A stretch of DNA of 64,000 nucleotides, taken from positions 31,355 through 95,354 of the forward strand of contig JASJPB010000018.1 in the NCBI GenBank assembly GCA_031426915.1, given 5' to 3'. Both the position numbers and the translations under genes were made by a program. Below, one piece after another: positions 32,935-42,362 of this stretch. Source of the DNA: Sulfurimicrobium sp031426915. Lineage in GTDB: Bacteria; Pseudomonadota; Gammaproteobacteria; Burkholderiales; Sulfuricellaceae. Below the pieces are notes generated by a model. The model did no database searches. It was not told the origin of the DNA and saw only the letters and a list, made by a program, of their open reading frames with translations. The first letter of the stretch is position 1. Each line of letters begins with the position of its first letter.

Positions 32935-34383
32935 ATGGCGGCAGTTGGCGTCGCAAGCACCGAGCAATATAACTACGATATTGTGCGGAAATTTACGATC
33001 ATGGCCCTGGTGTGGGGCGCGGTCGGCATGCTGGTTGGGGTGTATATCGCTTCCGAGCTGGCCTGGCCGTTCCTGAATTTCGATTTGCCCTACATTACGT
33101 TTGGCCGCCTGCGCCCGGTTCATACCGGCGCCGTGATTTTCGGCTTCGGCGGCAGCGCGCTCTTCGCCACTTCCTATTACGTGGTGCAGCGCACCTGCCA
33201 GACCCGCCTCTTTGGCGACGGCATGGCAAGTTTCACCTTCTGGGGCTGGCAGGCGATCATCGTGCTGGCGGCGCTGAGCTATGTGATGGGTTATAGCCAG
33301 GGACGCGAGTATGCCGAAATGGAATGGCCGATCGATCTGCTGATTGAAGTGGTCTGGGTAACCTACCTGATCGTTTACGTCGCCACCCTGATGAAGCGCA
33401 AGCAACCTCACATCTACGTGGCCAACTGGTTCTACCTGTCCTTCATTCTGGCTACCGCGCTGCTGCACACGTTCAACAACCTGGCCGTGCCGGTCAGCCT
33501 GTTCACGCTCAAGTCCTACAGCCTGTTTTCTGGCACCCAGGACGCCATGACCCAGTGGTGGTACGGGCATAACGCGGTGGGCTTTTTCCTGACCGCCGCT
33601 TTCCTCGGCATGATGTACTATTTCGTGCCCAAGCAGGCCGGTCGCCCGATTTACTCCTACCGTCTTTCCATCGTGCATTTCTGGGCACTGTCCTTCCTCT
33701 ACATGTGGGTGGGCGCTCACCACCTGCACTGGACCGCGCTGCCAGACTGGACTTCCACGCTGGCCGCGACCTTCTCCATCATGCTGCTACTGCCCTCCTG
33801 GGGCGGCATGATCAACGGCATCATGACCCTGTCCGGCGCCTGGGACAAGCTGCGCACCGATCCCATCATGCGTTTCATGATCGTGGCGCTGTCCTTCTAT
33901 GGCATGTCCACCTTCGAAGGCCCGATCATGTCGCTGAAAGACGTGAATGCGCTTTCCCACTACACTGACTGGACCGTGGGCCATGTCCACTCCGGCGCGT
34001 TGGGCTGGGTGGCGATGATTTCCTTCGGTTCCATGTATCACCTGATTCCCAAGCTGTGGGACACCAGGATGTACAGCGAAAAGCTGATCAACATTCACTT
34101 CTGGCTGGCCACCATCGGTACGCTGCTGTACATCACCGCAATGTGGATTTCGGGCATCATGCAGGGCTTGATGTGGCGTGCTTTTGACGATTTCGGCAAT
34201 CTGCAGTATTCCTTTGCCGAGTCCGTGGCCGCGATGCATCCCTTTTACGCGATGCGCGCGATCGGCGGCATGTTCTTCCTGACCGGCATGCTGATCATGG
34301 CGTTCAACACGTTCATGACGATCCGTCAGTCTGGACGCGAGGCTGCCGCGTCGGCGCTGCAACCCGCCCAAGCAGTTGCATAA
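32935..34383 (+). CDS. ccoN: cbb3-type cytochrome c oxidase subunit I
   Basis: The 482-residue catalytic subunit, holding heme b and the heme b3-CuB centre that reduces O2 with high affinity. About 12 membrane helices are seen. Conserved histidines occur in RPVHTGAVIFGFGGSALF, QWWYGHNAVGFFLT, GAHHLHWTALPDW and HYTDWTVGHVHSGALGW, and the helix VII tyrosine of the YGHNAV motif is the cross-linked residue in this family. The ATG at 32935 has a strong AAAGGAGAAGG site. A hairpin repeat separates it from ccoO. Confidence 0.97.
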   Translation: MAAVGVASTEQYNYDIVRKFTIMALVWGAVGMLVGVYIASELAWPFLNFDLPYITFGRLRPVHTGAVIFGFGGSALFATSYYVVQRTCQTRLFGDGMASFTFWGWQAIIVLAALSYVMGYSQGREYAEMEWPIDLLIEVVWVTYLIVYVATLMKRKQPHIYVANWFYLSFILATALLHTFNNLAVPVSLFTLKSYSLFSGTQDAMTQWWYGHNAVGFFLTAAFLGMMYYFVPKQAGRPIYSYRLSIVHFWALSFLYMWVGAHHLHWTALPDWTSTLAATFSIMLLLPSWGGMINGIMTLSGAWDKLRTDPIMRFMIVALSFYGMSTFEGPIMSLKDVNALSHYTDWTVGHVHSGALGWVAMISFGSMYHLIPKLWDTRMYSEKLINIHFWLATIGTLLYITAMWISGIMQGLMWRAFDDFGNLQYSFAESVAAMHPFYAMRAIGGMFFLTGMLIMAFNTFMTIRQSGREAAASALQPAQAVA

Positions 34384-34408
34384 GGAAATTTAAGACCCTC
34401 TCCCCTTA

Positions 34409-34432
34409 CCCTCTCCCACTCGTGGGAGAGGG
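34409..34432. repeat. C-rich hairpin repeat between ccoN and ccoO
   Basis: CCCTCTCCCAC at 34409-34419 pairs perfectly with GTGGGAGAGGG at 34422-34432 across a two-base gap. A related CCCTCTCCCC tract at 34397-34406 lies just upstream. It occupies most of the 92-base gap between two genes that are usually only a few bases apart, which suggests a dispersed repeat inserted in the operon. Its base style resembles the palindrome after mshN. Confidence 0.8.
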
Positions 34433-34475
34433 GGACGAGGTGACGCTTTGCGTGATGTTTATAGCGAGAAAGAAT

Positions 34476-35219
34476 ATGTTCAATTTCAAACACGAATGGA
34501 TAGAAAAAAACGTCGGCCTGATGCTGATTGCGACCATGTTCGCCATCAGCATCGGTGGCCTGGTCGAAATCGCGCCGCTGTTCTTCATCAAGGACACGGT
34601 GGAGAAAGTGGATGGCGTGCGCCCCTACACGCCGCTGGAATCCCGTGGCCGTGACATTTATGTGCGCGAGGGCTGCTATCTGTGCCATTCCCAGATGATT
34701 CGTCCGTTCCGCGATGAAGCCTTGCGCTACGGTCACTACTCCCTGGCCGCCGAATCCAAGTACGATCACCCCTTCCAGTGGGGCTCCAAGCGTACCGGCC
34801 CGGACTTGGCGCGCGTCGGCAAGAAATATTCCAACGACTGGCATGTGCAGCACCTGCTGGATCCGAAATCCATGGTTCCGCCCTCCGTGATGCCCCGCTA
34901 CCCGTGGCTGATGACCACCGCGCTGGATTATTCCGACATTGCCGATCGGCTCAAGGCCTTGCGTCAGGTAGGCGTGCCTTACTCGCTGACCCAGGCCGAA
35001 TATGACAGGAACGTCAAGGAATTCGGCGCCGATGTGGCCAAAACCCTGCATATCCCCGATGCCCAGAAGAACCTGATCGCCCAGGCCCAGGCCGGCAATT
35101 TTGACGGTGAGCGCAGCAGCGTGAGCGAAATGGACGCGCTGGTGGCCTATTTGCAAGTGCTGGGCACGATGGTGGACTTCAGCAAGTACGATAACGACGA
35201 ATTCTTGAAATTCCGTTAA
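34476..35219 (+). CDS. ccoO: cbb3-type cytochrome c oxidase subunit II (monoheme c)
   Basis: A 247-residue membrane-anchored cytochrome c that passes electrons to CcoN. One N-terminal helix (NVGLMLIATMFAISIGGLVE) is followed by a periplasmic domain with the heme site CYLCH near residue 67, then SQMIRPFRDE, a hallmark of CcoO. The axial Met candidate is in PPSVMPRYPWL. I chose ATG 34476 (MFNFKHEWIEKN), which gives the conserved start; the upstream extension lies in the repeat. ccoQ follows after 12 bases. Confidence 0.97.
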   Translation: MFNFKHEWIEKNVGLMLIATMFAISIGGLVEIAPLFFIKDTVEKVDGVRPYTPLESRGRDIYVREGCYLCHSQMIRPFRDEALRYGHYSLAAESKYDHPFQWGSKRTGPDLARVGKKYSNDWHVQHLLDPKSMVPPSVMPRYPWLMTTALDYSDIADRLKALRQVGVPYSLTQAEYDRNVKEFGADVAKTLHIPDAQKNLIAQAQAGNFDGERSSVSEMDALVAYLQVLGTMVDFSKYDNDEFLKFR

Positions 35220-35231
35220 GAGGACAGCTGG

Positions 35232-35420
35232 ATGGAATGGTTGAAGTGGTTTTCCCGGGATGAGAATACCAAGCCGCTCGCGCTGCTGATATTTTTCGTC
35301 TGCTTTTGCCTGATACTGATTTATGTTTTTGGCAGCAAGAAGCGGGGCGAGCGCCTGGAATCCCACAAGGATATACCATTCCTTGATGAGGATTCGGATA
35401 TTAAGGAAACGAGACAATGA
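35232..35420 (+). CDS. ccoQ: cbb3 oxidase small subunit CcoQ
   Basis: A 62-residue single-helix protein, with LALLIFFVCFCLILIYVFG as the membrane segment and a charged tail ending in KDIPFLDEDSDIKET. This is the usual CcoQ/FixQ layout. It stabilises the oxidase and CcoP in other bacteria. A GGACAGCTGG tract upstream is a weak ribosome site. Its stop overlaps the ccoP start by 4 bases. Confidence 0.92.
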   Translation: MEWLKWFSRDENTKPLALLIFFVCFCLILIYVFGSKKRGERLESHKDIPFLDEDSDIKETRQ

Positions 35421-36334
35421 GTCAGCAAAAACAGCAAAGCGTACAAACCACCGGCCACGTCTGGGACGACGATCTGCAGGAGTACAACAATCCGCTGCCA
35501 TCCTGGTGGCTGATAGGCTTTTACGCCTCGGTGGCGATGTCGCTCATCTACTGGATGATCTACCCCGCCTGGCCGGTGGGCAAGGGTTTCACCACCGGCT
35601 TCAGCACTGTGACCTACGTCAACGACAAGGGCGTGGAAAAGTCCTGGCACTGGAATACTCGTGCCCAGTTGATGAAGGATATGAACGATGCCGAGAAGAT
35701 GCAAAAACCATATTTCGACAAGGTTTCGGCGACCTCGTTCGAGCAGATTTCCAAGGATCCGGAACTGACCAGTTTCGTCAATTCCGCCGGCAAGGCGATA
35801 TTTTCCGATAACTGCGCACCCTGCCACCAGGCTGGCGGCCAGGGCAAAGTCGGCTTCTTCCCCAACCTGACGGACGATGACTGGCTCCATGGCGGCTCCT
35901 TCGAGAAGATTCAGGAAACCATTGCCAATGGTCGCAACGGCTATATGCCTGCGTTCAAGGAAGTGCTGAACGAAACGCAACTGGACAACCTGGCCAATTA
36001 CGTCGCCAGCCTGTCCGGCGAGAAGGCGGACCCCGCCAAGGTCAAGGCGGGTGACGCGCTGTTCCATGGCGATGCGGCGGCCTGCTACTACTGCCATGAC
36101 AAAAGCGGCAAGGGCCGCCAGGAAGTCGGTTCAGCAAACCTGACCGACAAGATCTGGTTGTGGGCTGACGTGCCTGGCCAGGATGACGCGCAGAAGAAGG
36201 TCGAGGTGATCAGGCAGGTCATCGCCAACGGGGTTAATCGCGGCGTGATGCCGCCTTGGCAGGATCGTCTCAAGCCGGAGCAGATCAAGTTGCTCAGCGC
36301 CTACGTATACGGATTGGGTGGCGGCAAGAAATAA
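35417..36334 (+). CDS. ccoP: cbb3-type cytochrome c oxidase subunit III (diheme c)
   Basis: A 305-residue diheme cytochrome c. The N-terminal VWDDDLQEYNNPLPSWW is a signature of CcoP, followed by one or two helices up to about residue 60. Heme sites are CAPCH near residue 134 and CYYCH near 225, each with downstream Met ligand candidates (GYMPAF and GVMPPW). It accepts electrons from soluble cytochromes for CcoO/CcoN. A rho-independent terminator follows. Confidence 0.97.
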   Translation: MSQQKQQSVQTTGHVWDDDLQEYNNPLPSWWLIGFYASVAMSLIYWMIYPAWPVGKGFTTGFSTVTYVNDKGVEKSWHWNTRAQLMKDMNDAEKMQKPYFDKVSATSFEQISKDPELTSFVNSAGKAIFSDNCAPCHQAGGQGKVGFFPNLTDDDWLHGGSFEKIQETIANGRNGYMPAFKEVLNETQLDNLANYVASLSGEKADPAKVKAGDALFHGDAAACYYCHDKSGKGRQEVGSANLTDKIWLWADVPGQDDAQKKVEVIRQVIANGVNRGVMPPWQDRLKPEQIKLLSAYVYGLGGGKK

Positions 36335-36363
36335 TTCATATTAGCCAATGCTGATATAATAGA

Positions 36364-36390
36364 GAGCCCGCTTTTAGGCGGGCTCTTTTG
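36364..36390 (+). terminator. Rho-independent terminator after ccoP
   Basis: GAGCCCGC at 36364-36371 pairs with GCGGGCTC at 36378-36385 around TTTTAG, followed by TTTTG. It ends the ccoNOQP unit before ccoG, which has its own GTG start 32 bases downstream. Some read-through is likely, since ccoGHIS are functionally linked. Confidence 0.88.
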
Positions 36391-36421
36391 TATTTCAGCA
36401 GCGCTATTTCCGGAGCGGCCT

Positions 36422-37852
36422 GTGCCATCAAACGAAACACCCTCTCTTTACCAGAAACGCATCCCCATATTTACCCGCTCGGTAAAGGGCAAGTTCCGCA
36501 GCTTCAAGTGGGCAATGCTGGCGCTGGCATATGGCGTGTATTTTGGTCTGCCCTGGCTATCGTGGAGCCGTGGGCACGAGGCGCCATCGCAATCGGTGCT
36601 GTTCGATTTGCCAGGGCGAAAGTTCTATCTGTTCGATCTGGTGGTGTATCCGCAGGACATCTTCTGGCTGTCCTTGCTGTTGTTCATCGCGGGGGCGCTG
36701 CTGTTCTTCGCCACCGGATTGATCGGGCGCGCTTTTTGCGGCTATTTCTGCTTCCAGACTTTGTGGACCGACGCCTTCGTGGCAATCGAGAACCTGGTTC
36801 AGGGTGAGCGCCCGGCCAGGCAGCGCCTCTACAAGCAGGCATGGAACGGGGAGAAAATCCGCAAGGTCGGTCTGACTCACTTGTTCTGGCTGGCATGGGC
36901 ATTCTGGACCGCACTCACGTTCGTGCTCTATTTCGGCTATGCCCCCGATCTGACGCTCAAATTCTTTACCGGCAGGGCGCCCAGCGTGGCCTATTTCACC
37001 ACGCTGGTGCTGACCTTGACAACCTATGTGGCGGCAGGGTGGGCAAGAGAGCAGGTCTGTCTTTACATGTGCCCGTACGCCCGTTTCCAGGGGGTGATGT
37101 ATGACCCTGAAACCCTGGCGGTGGCATACGATGCACGCCGTGGCGAGGGGGCGAATGGACGCGCTTTGCCGCGCGCAGGACTGAAATCCCGGGAAGAACG
37201 CCAGGCCAAGGGGCACGGCGATTGCATCGACTGCAAGCTGTGCATACAGGTGTGTCCGACCGGGATCGACATTCGCAATGGTTTGCAGTACCAGTGCATT
37301 GCCTGCGGGCTGTGCATCGATGCCTGTAACAACATCATGGACGCCATGGCTTACCCGCGCGGCTTGATCCGCTACGATTCTGAGGCCAATCTGGCGGCGG
37401 CGGTGCCGGCACCGCCGACACTGCACTGGGCCCGGTTCAAGATCATCGGCTGGGGCGTGGCGCTGGTAGTCATAACCGGTGCGCTATTCTACAGCGTCGG
37501 CCACCGTACCAGCCTCGATGCCGCAGTGCAGCAGGTGCGCCAGCCACTGTTCGTGCTGCTGTCCGACGGGCAGGTCCGCAACCGTTACCAGGTGCGCATC
37601 ACCAATAAAGCGGTGGAAGACGAAACCTATGTCATTTCCGCGCTGGGTGTGCCGGAAACGGCGCTGGACCTGGGAAACTTCCGCGAAGTGAAGGTGCATG
37701 CCGGCAAGAGCCTGATCGTGCAGGCCAGCGTAAGCTTGCCGCCGCAAGCCGCGGCGAATACCCACAGCTTCGATTTCGTGGTAACGCCCAGGCGAAACCC
37801 CGATCAGGTCGTCAAATTGCCTACCCGTTTCGATTTCAGGCACGAGGAATAA
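36422..37852 (+). CDS. ccoG: Cytochrome c oxidase accessory protein CcoG
   Basis: A 476-residue polytopic membrane ferredoxin-like protein, characterised elsewhere as a cupric reductase for CuB delivery to cbb3 oxidase. Membrane helices lie at about 25-45, 75-100, 145-170, 185-205 and 340-360. Two Cys clusters are visible: CIDCKLCIQVCPTGID and CIACGLCIDACNN, each fit for a [4Fe-4S] centre, and CGYFCFQTLWTD is the conserved CcoG motif. The C-terminal Ig-like domain ends in FDF. The start is GTG 36422. Confidence 0.95.
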   Translation: MPSNETPSLYQKRIPIFTRSVKGKFRSFKWAMLALAYGVYFGLPWLSWSRGHEAPSQSVLFDLPGRKFYLFDLVVYPQDIFWLSLLLFIAGALLFFATGLIGRAFCGYFCFQTLWTDAFVAIENLVQGERPARQRLYKQAWNGEKIRKVGLTHLFWLAWAFWTALTFVLYFGYAPDLTLKFFTGRAPSVAYFTTLVLTLTTYVAAGWAREQVCLYMCPYARFQGVMYDPETLAVAYDARRGEGANGRALPRAGLKSREERQAKGHGDCIDCKLCIQVCPTGIDIRNGLQYQCIACGLCIDACNNIMDAMAYPRGLIRYDSEANLAAAVPAPPTLHWARFKIIGWGVALVVITGALFYSVGHRTSLDAAVQQVRQPLFVLLSDGQVRNRYQVRITNKAVEDETYVISALGVPETALDLGNFREVKVHAGKSLIVQASVSLPPQAAANTHSFDFVVTPRRNPDQVVKLPTRFDFRHEE

Positions 37853-37853
37853 C

Positions 37854-38678
37854 ATGAGCCTATTCCAGACCCTGTTTGGTGGCGCCCTGTTGATCGTCGC
37901 TCTGTACTACCTGTTGCGCCTGTTTGGCGTGAGCAACTATTGGCGCGGGGTGATCAGCGGCATCGTGCCGGTGATCGCTTACATGGGATGGAGCGTCGCG
38001 TATTGGCCGGGTGGCGATGTGATTTCCATGCACATGGCGGTCTATCTCGCCACGGCCACGGTGTTGACCGTGATCGGCGGGCGCAAACCGGGCGTGGCGA
38101 AAACCCTGCACTGGGGACCCAAGGTGATTATCGGCTTCTTTCTCGTCCTGTTCGTGATTGACGGTGCGCTGCTGATGATTTCCGGCCAAGGCGTGCCACC
38201 AGTGGTGGCAAAATGGTTTCTCCCTCCCGCCAAGAAAACGGCGCAGCCACCACACACGGCTTTCTCCGGGGTGGTGCCTCATGGCGAGGAAGCCGCCAAG
38301 ACCATCAACCAGTTCATGGCTAGCACCAACAAGCAGAACAAGTTGGGATGGGAAGTAAACCTGGCGGGCCTGGAACGGCTTACCCTGGGCAGCCAGGTAT
38401 CCGTCACGTTGACGGCAAAGGGGCCGGATGGTCAGCCCCTGCGGGGCGCAAACTCGGTGCTGGCCTTGTTACGTCCCGGCCTGGCGCAAGCGGAGCAGAT
38501 GCTTGATCTGGTTGAAACAGACCCGGGCGTTTACCGCGGCGAGTTGATGCTGAGTCTGCCCGGATTGTGGGTGGCTGCTGTCAGGCTGCAACGCGGCAAT
38601 GATCGCTATGAAATGCAGCAGCATATAGAAGTGCCCACCGAGAAACGCACTTCGACTCCTCCCCGGAAAGAGAATTAA
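37854..38678 (+). CDS. ccoH: FixH/CcoH family assembly protein with N-terminal extension
   Basis: A 274-residue protein whose C-terminal half (about 95-265) looks like FixH/CcoH: a helix with GFFLVLFVIDGALLM, then LGWEVNL, a beta domain with PLRGANSVLALLRPG and GLWVAAVRLQRG. Typical FixH is 150-170 residues. Here about 90 extra N-terminal residues add three hydrophobic helices (LFQTLFGGALLIVALYYLLR and two more). FixH helps assemble or fit copper into cbb3 oxidase. The start is ATG 37854, one base after ccoG. The function of the extension is unknown. Confidence 0.8.
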   Translation: MSLFQTLFGGALLIVALYYLLRLFGVSNYWRGVISGIVPVIAYMGWSVAYWPGGDVISMHMAVYLATATVLTVIGGRKPGVAKTLHWGPKVIIGFFLVLFVIDGALLMISGQGVPPVVAKWFLPPAKKTAQPPHTAFSGVVPHGEEAAKTINQFMASTNKQNKLGWEVNLAGLERLTLGSQVSVTLTAKGPDGQPLRGANSVLALLRPGLAQAEQMLDLVETDPGVYRGELMLSLPGLWVAAVRLQRGNDRYEMQQHIEVPTEKRTSTPPRKEN

Positions 38679-38679
38679 G

Positions 38680-41109
38680 GTGGGAGCAGGCGGGGACGCC
38701 GCATGTTTCCATTGTGGTCAGCCGGTGCCGCCGGGCGCGGCATATCCGGTCGCGATAGAAAACACTGTCCATGGCATGTGCTGCCGCGGCTGCCAGGCAG
38801 TGGCACAGGCCATCGTGGACAACGGCTTGCAGGATTATTACCGCCACCGCACCGCGCTGCCGTCCACCGCGCATGAGCTGATTCCAGCCGAACTTTCCCG
38901 GCTGGATCTGTACGATCACCCGGAGATCCAGAGCAGTTTCGTCATCGAGGAAGGCGAGGACACGAGTATCAAGCAGGCTTTGCTGATACTCGAAGGCATC
39001 ACCTGCGCTGCCTGCGTCTGGCTCAACGAGCGACACCTGCAACAGTTGCCCGGGGTGCGTACGGTGCAGGTCAACTACGCCAACCACCGCGCGCGCATCA
39101 CCTGGGATGAACGTGAAATCCAGTTGTCGCGTATCCTGCGCGAGATTCAGCTGCTCGGCTACAACGCCCACCCCTACAATGCGCTGCAGCAGGAAGCCCT
39201 GCGTCGCAAGGCCCGCAGCGTGGATATACGGCGCATCGCGGTAACCGGCCTGTCGGCCGGACAGGTAATGATGCTGGCCGTGGCCCTGTATGCGGGGGCC
39301 GCCTTCGGCATCGAGCACAGCACCGCCCAGTTGCTGCGTTATGTCAGCCTGGTGCTGACCTTGCCGGTGTTGCTGTATACGGCAATGCCGTTCTACGTCA
39401 GCGCCTGGAAATCCTTGCGCTCGGGCCGGGTCAACATGGACGTGCCGGTAAGCGCGGCGATCATTGCCGCCTTTGTCGGCAGCGCCTGGGTCACCTGGCA
39501 CGGCCAGGGCGTGGTGTATTACGACGCGATAACCATGTTCAGCCTGTTCCTGCTTTCCACGCGCTTCATGGAGCGCAATGCGCGCGAGAAATCCGTGGAG
39601 GCGACGGAGAACCTGCTCAAGCTGGTGCCGGCGATGGCGCTGCGTGTGCGGGAAGGCCAGCAGGAAGCGGTGGCGGTGCTGGAACTGAGGGCGGGCGATG
39701 TGATCCTGGTGAAACCCGGCGAGGCGGTGGCGGCCGACGGCGAAGTAATCGGCGGCGTCAGCAGCGTGGACGAGGCGCTGCTCACCGGTGAAAGCCGTGC
39801 GGTACCCAAGGAGCCAGGTGCGGCGGTGATAGCCGGCAGCATCAACCTGGAAGGACCGCTCACGGTGCGGGTCACGGGGGTGGGTGAAAACACCGTGCTG
39901 GCGGGGATCGTGCGCCTGCTTGATCGTGCGGTGGCAGAAAAACCGCGCCTCGCGCTGCTTGCGGACCAGGTCGCCGGATACTTTAGCTATGCGCTGTTGA
40001 TTCTGACCCTGCTGGTGGCGCTCGCCTGGTGGTGGGCCGATCCGGCGCGGGTGCTGGAAATCGTGCTGGCGGTGCTGGTGGTGACCTGTCCCTGCGCACT
40101 CTCCATCGCCGCCCCCGCCGCCTTCGCCGCCGCCGGGTCGCACCTGCTGAAACAGGGCATCCTGCTGACACGCGGACACGCGCTTGAAACACTGGCCAAG
40201 GTTTCCCACGTGGTATTCGATAAAACCGGTACGCTCACCTACGGCAAGCCCCAGCTGCATGAGGTGCTGGCCCTGGCTGAGGTGAGCGATCAGGAGTGCC
40301 TGCGCATTGCCGCCAGCCTGGAACAGGCTTCCGAGCATCCGCTGGCGCAGAGCTTTCTGGCGCATATCGCCAAATCGGAACTGTATCCGGTAGGCGATGC
40401 GCAAAACTTTCCCGGCAAGGGCGTGAGCGGCATCATCAATGGCCGGCGTTACACCCTTGGCAACCAGGCCTTGGCGGCGCTGGCCGGTGAGCCGGAACAG
40501 CGGGGACAGGCTGCGCCAGGCGGGGCCACAATGGTGTGGTTGTGCGAGGAGCGGCAGCCGCTTGCGCGCTTCACGCTGTGCGACGAGTTGCGACCGGAAG
40601 CTTCCGGACTGGTGCAGGAGTTGAAACGCCAGGGCTTCAGCGTATCCATGTTGAGCGGCGATTCCGAAGCGGCGGTGAATCATTTTGCCGGCATGCTGGG
40701 GGTATCCGATTTCCGCTGGGCCCTGCATCCGGAGGACAAGCTGGCGGCGCTCAAGGGGCTGCAACACCGGGGACAGGTGGTGGCGATGGTGGGCGATGGC
40801 GTGAACGACGCGCCGGTGCTGGCGGGCGCGGACGTTTCGGTCGCCATGGGCGGTGGCACCCAGGTGGCCCGCGCCAGCAGCGACATCGTGTTGCTATCCG
40901 AGAAACTGCCCGATATCTGGCGTGCCCTGCGCGCCGGCCGCGCCACCATGAAAATCATGAAACAGAATTTCATCTGGGCGGCGGGTTATAATTTCACCGC
41001 CTTGCCCTTTGCTGCGTTGGGATACATCCCGCCCTGGCTGGCCGCGCTGGGCATGTCGGTGAGCTCGCTGGTGGTGGTGTTGAACGCGCTGCGCCTGCGT
41101 CAAATTTAG
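38680..41109 (+). CDS. ccoI: Copper-translocating P1B-type ATPase CcoI/FixI
   Basis: An 809-residue P-type ATPase for copper loading of cbb3 oxidase. An N-terminal CFHCGQPVP / CCRGCQAVA metal-binding zone characteristic of FixI is followed by an HMA domain with CAAC. The phosphorylation site is DKTGTLT near residue 513, the membrane metal site CPC near 470, the TGES actuator motif is LLTGES and the hinge is GDGVNDAPVLAGADV. It starts at GTG 38680, one base after ccoH. Antisense ORFs of up to 728 codons here are shadows. Confidence 0.95.
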   Translation: MGAGGDAACFHCGQPVPPGAAYPVAIENTVHGMCCRGCQAVAQAIVDNGLQDYYRHRTALPSTAHELIPAELSRLDLYDHPEIQSSFVIEEGEDTSIKQALLILEGITCAACVWLNERHLQQLPGVRTVQVNYANHRARITWDEREIQLSRILREIQLLGYNAHPYNALQQEALRRKARSVDIRRIAVTGLSAGQVMMLAVALYAGAAFGIEHSTAQLLRYVSLVLTLPVLLYTAMPFYVSAWKSLRSGRVNMDVPVSAAIIAAFVGSAWVTWHGQGVVYYDAITMFSLFLLSTRFMERNAREKSVEATENLLKLVPAMALRVREGQQEAVAVLELRAGDVILVKPGEAVAADGEVIGGVSSVDEALLTGESRAVPKEPGAAVIAGSINLEGPLTVRVTGVGENTVLAGIVRLLDRAVAEKPRLALLADQVAGYFSYALLILTLLVALAWWWADPARVLEIVLAVLVVTCPCALSIAAPAAFAAAGSHLLKQGILLTRGHALETLAKVSHVVFDKTGTLTYGKPQLHEVLALAEVSDQECLRIAASLEQASEHPLAQSFLAHIAKSELYPVGDAQNFPGKGVSGIINGRRYTLGNQALAALAGEPEQRGQAAPGGATMVWLCEERQPLARFTLCDELRPEASGLVQELKRQGFSVSMLSGDSEAAVNHFAGMLGVSDFRWALHPEDKLAALKGLQHRGQVVAMVGDGVNDAPVLAGADVSVAMGGGTQVARASSDIVLLSEKLPDIWRALRAGRATMKIMKQNFIWAAGYNFTALPFAALGYIPPWLAALGMSVSSLVVVLNALRLRQI

Positions 41110-41120
41110 GAAACCCGGCA

Positions 41121-41306
41121 ATGACCCCGATTCTGATTTTTCTTCTTGGTTTGGCGGCGGTGATGGTGGTCGTCGCCGGGGCCGGGATATTCTGGGCCAT
41201 CAGAAGCGGCCAGTTCGAGGACATGGAAGGTCCGCCGCAACGCATTCTGATGGATGACGACGACCCCTTGATACCGCACAGGACATTGAGCGACGGTAAG
41301 AAATAA
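41121..41306 (+). CDS. ccoS: cbb3 oxidase assembly protein CcoS
   Basis: A 61-residue single-helix protein. MTPILIFLLGLAAVMVVVAG is the membrane part and is followed by FWAIRSGQFEDMEGP, the CcoS signature, and an acidic stretch with DDDDPL. CcoS is needed for cofactor insertion in other bacteria. It lies 11 bases after ccoI and is followed by a short membrane peptide gene. Confidence 0.93.
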   Translation: MTPILIFLLGLAAVMVVVAGAGIFWAIRSGQFEDMEGPPQRILMDDDDPLIPHRTLSDGKK

Positions 41307-41341
41307 ATTAAAATACGCGCTAGCTAATTAGGAGTGATGCA

Positions 41342-41440
41342 ATGGGTGAACTGTTTACCAAGGAGAACCTGCCGTTGACGGTAGTGGTCGCACTGATCGT
41401 GTGGTCGTGGATGAGCTTTCTGTCGGTGGTGTTGGCTTAA
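41342..41440 (+). CDS. 32-residue single-helix membrane peptide after ccoS
   Basis: A reading frame of 33 codons encodes a peptide beginning MGELFTKENLPL and continuing with a single hydrophobic helix (TVVVALIVWSWMSFLSVVLA), then stop. A GGAG ribosome site lies 9 bases before the ATG and a strong terminator follows 24 bases after the stop. The position at the end of the cbb3 assembly operon and the size resemble small accessory subunits such as CcoM of Pseudomonas stutzeri. I do not see sequence evidence of homology, so the identity is inference. Confidence 0.68.
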   Translation: MGELFTKENLPLTVVVALIVWSWMSFLSVVLA

Positions 41441-41460
41441 ACACGCACGACCGGAAATAA

Positions 41461-41490
41461 AAAAGGCGCGGTGATCACCGCGCCTTTTTT
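41461..41490. terminator. Bidirectional terminator between cco genes and rpoH
   Basis: GGCGCGGTGATCACCGCGCC at 41465-41484 is a perfect 20-base palindrome. It is flanked by an A-run on the left and TTTTTT on the right, so it can stop transcription from both the cco operon and the convergent rpoH gene. Confidence 0.95.
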
Positions 41491-41510
41491 TATTTCCGCG
41501 CCGAAACGGT

Positions 41511-42362
<852 letters not shown>

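Noticed and set aside
38581..40767. 728-codon open frame on the minus strand over ccoI
   Set aside because: It lies wholly opposite a well-conserved P-type ATPase; its translation is His/Gln/Arg-rich with no domain, typical of an antisense shadow in GC-rich DNA.
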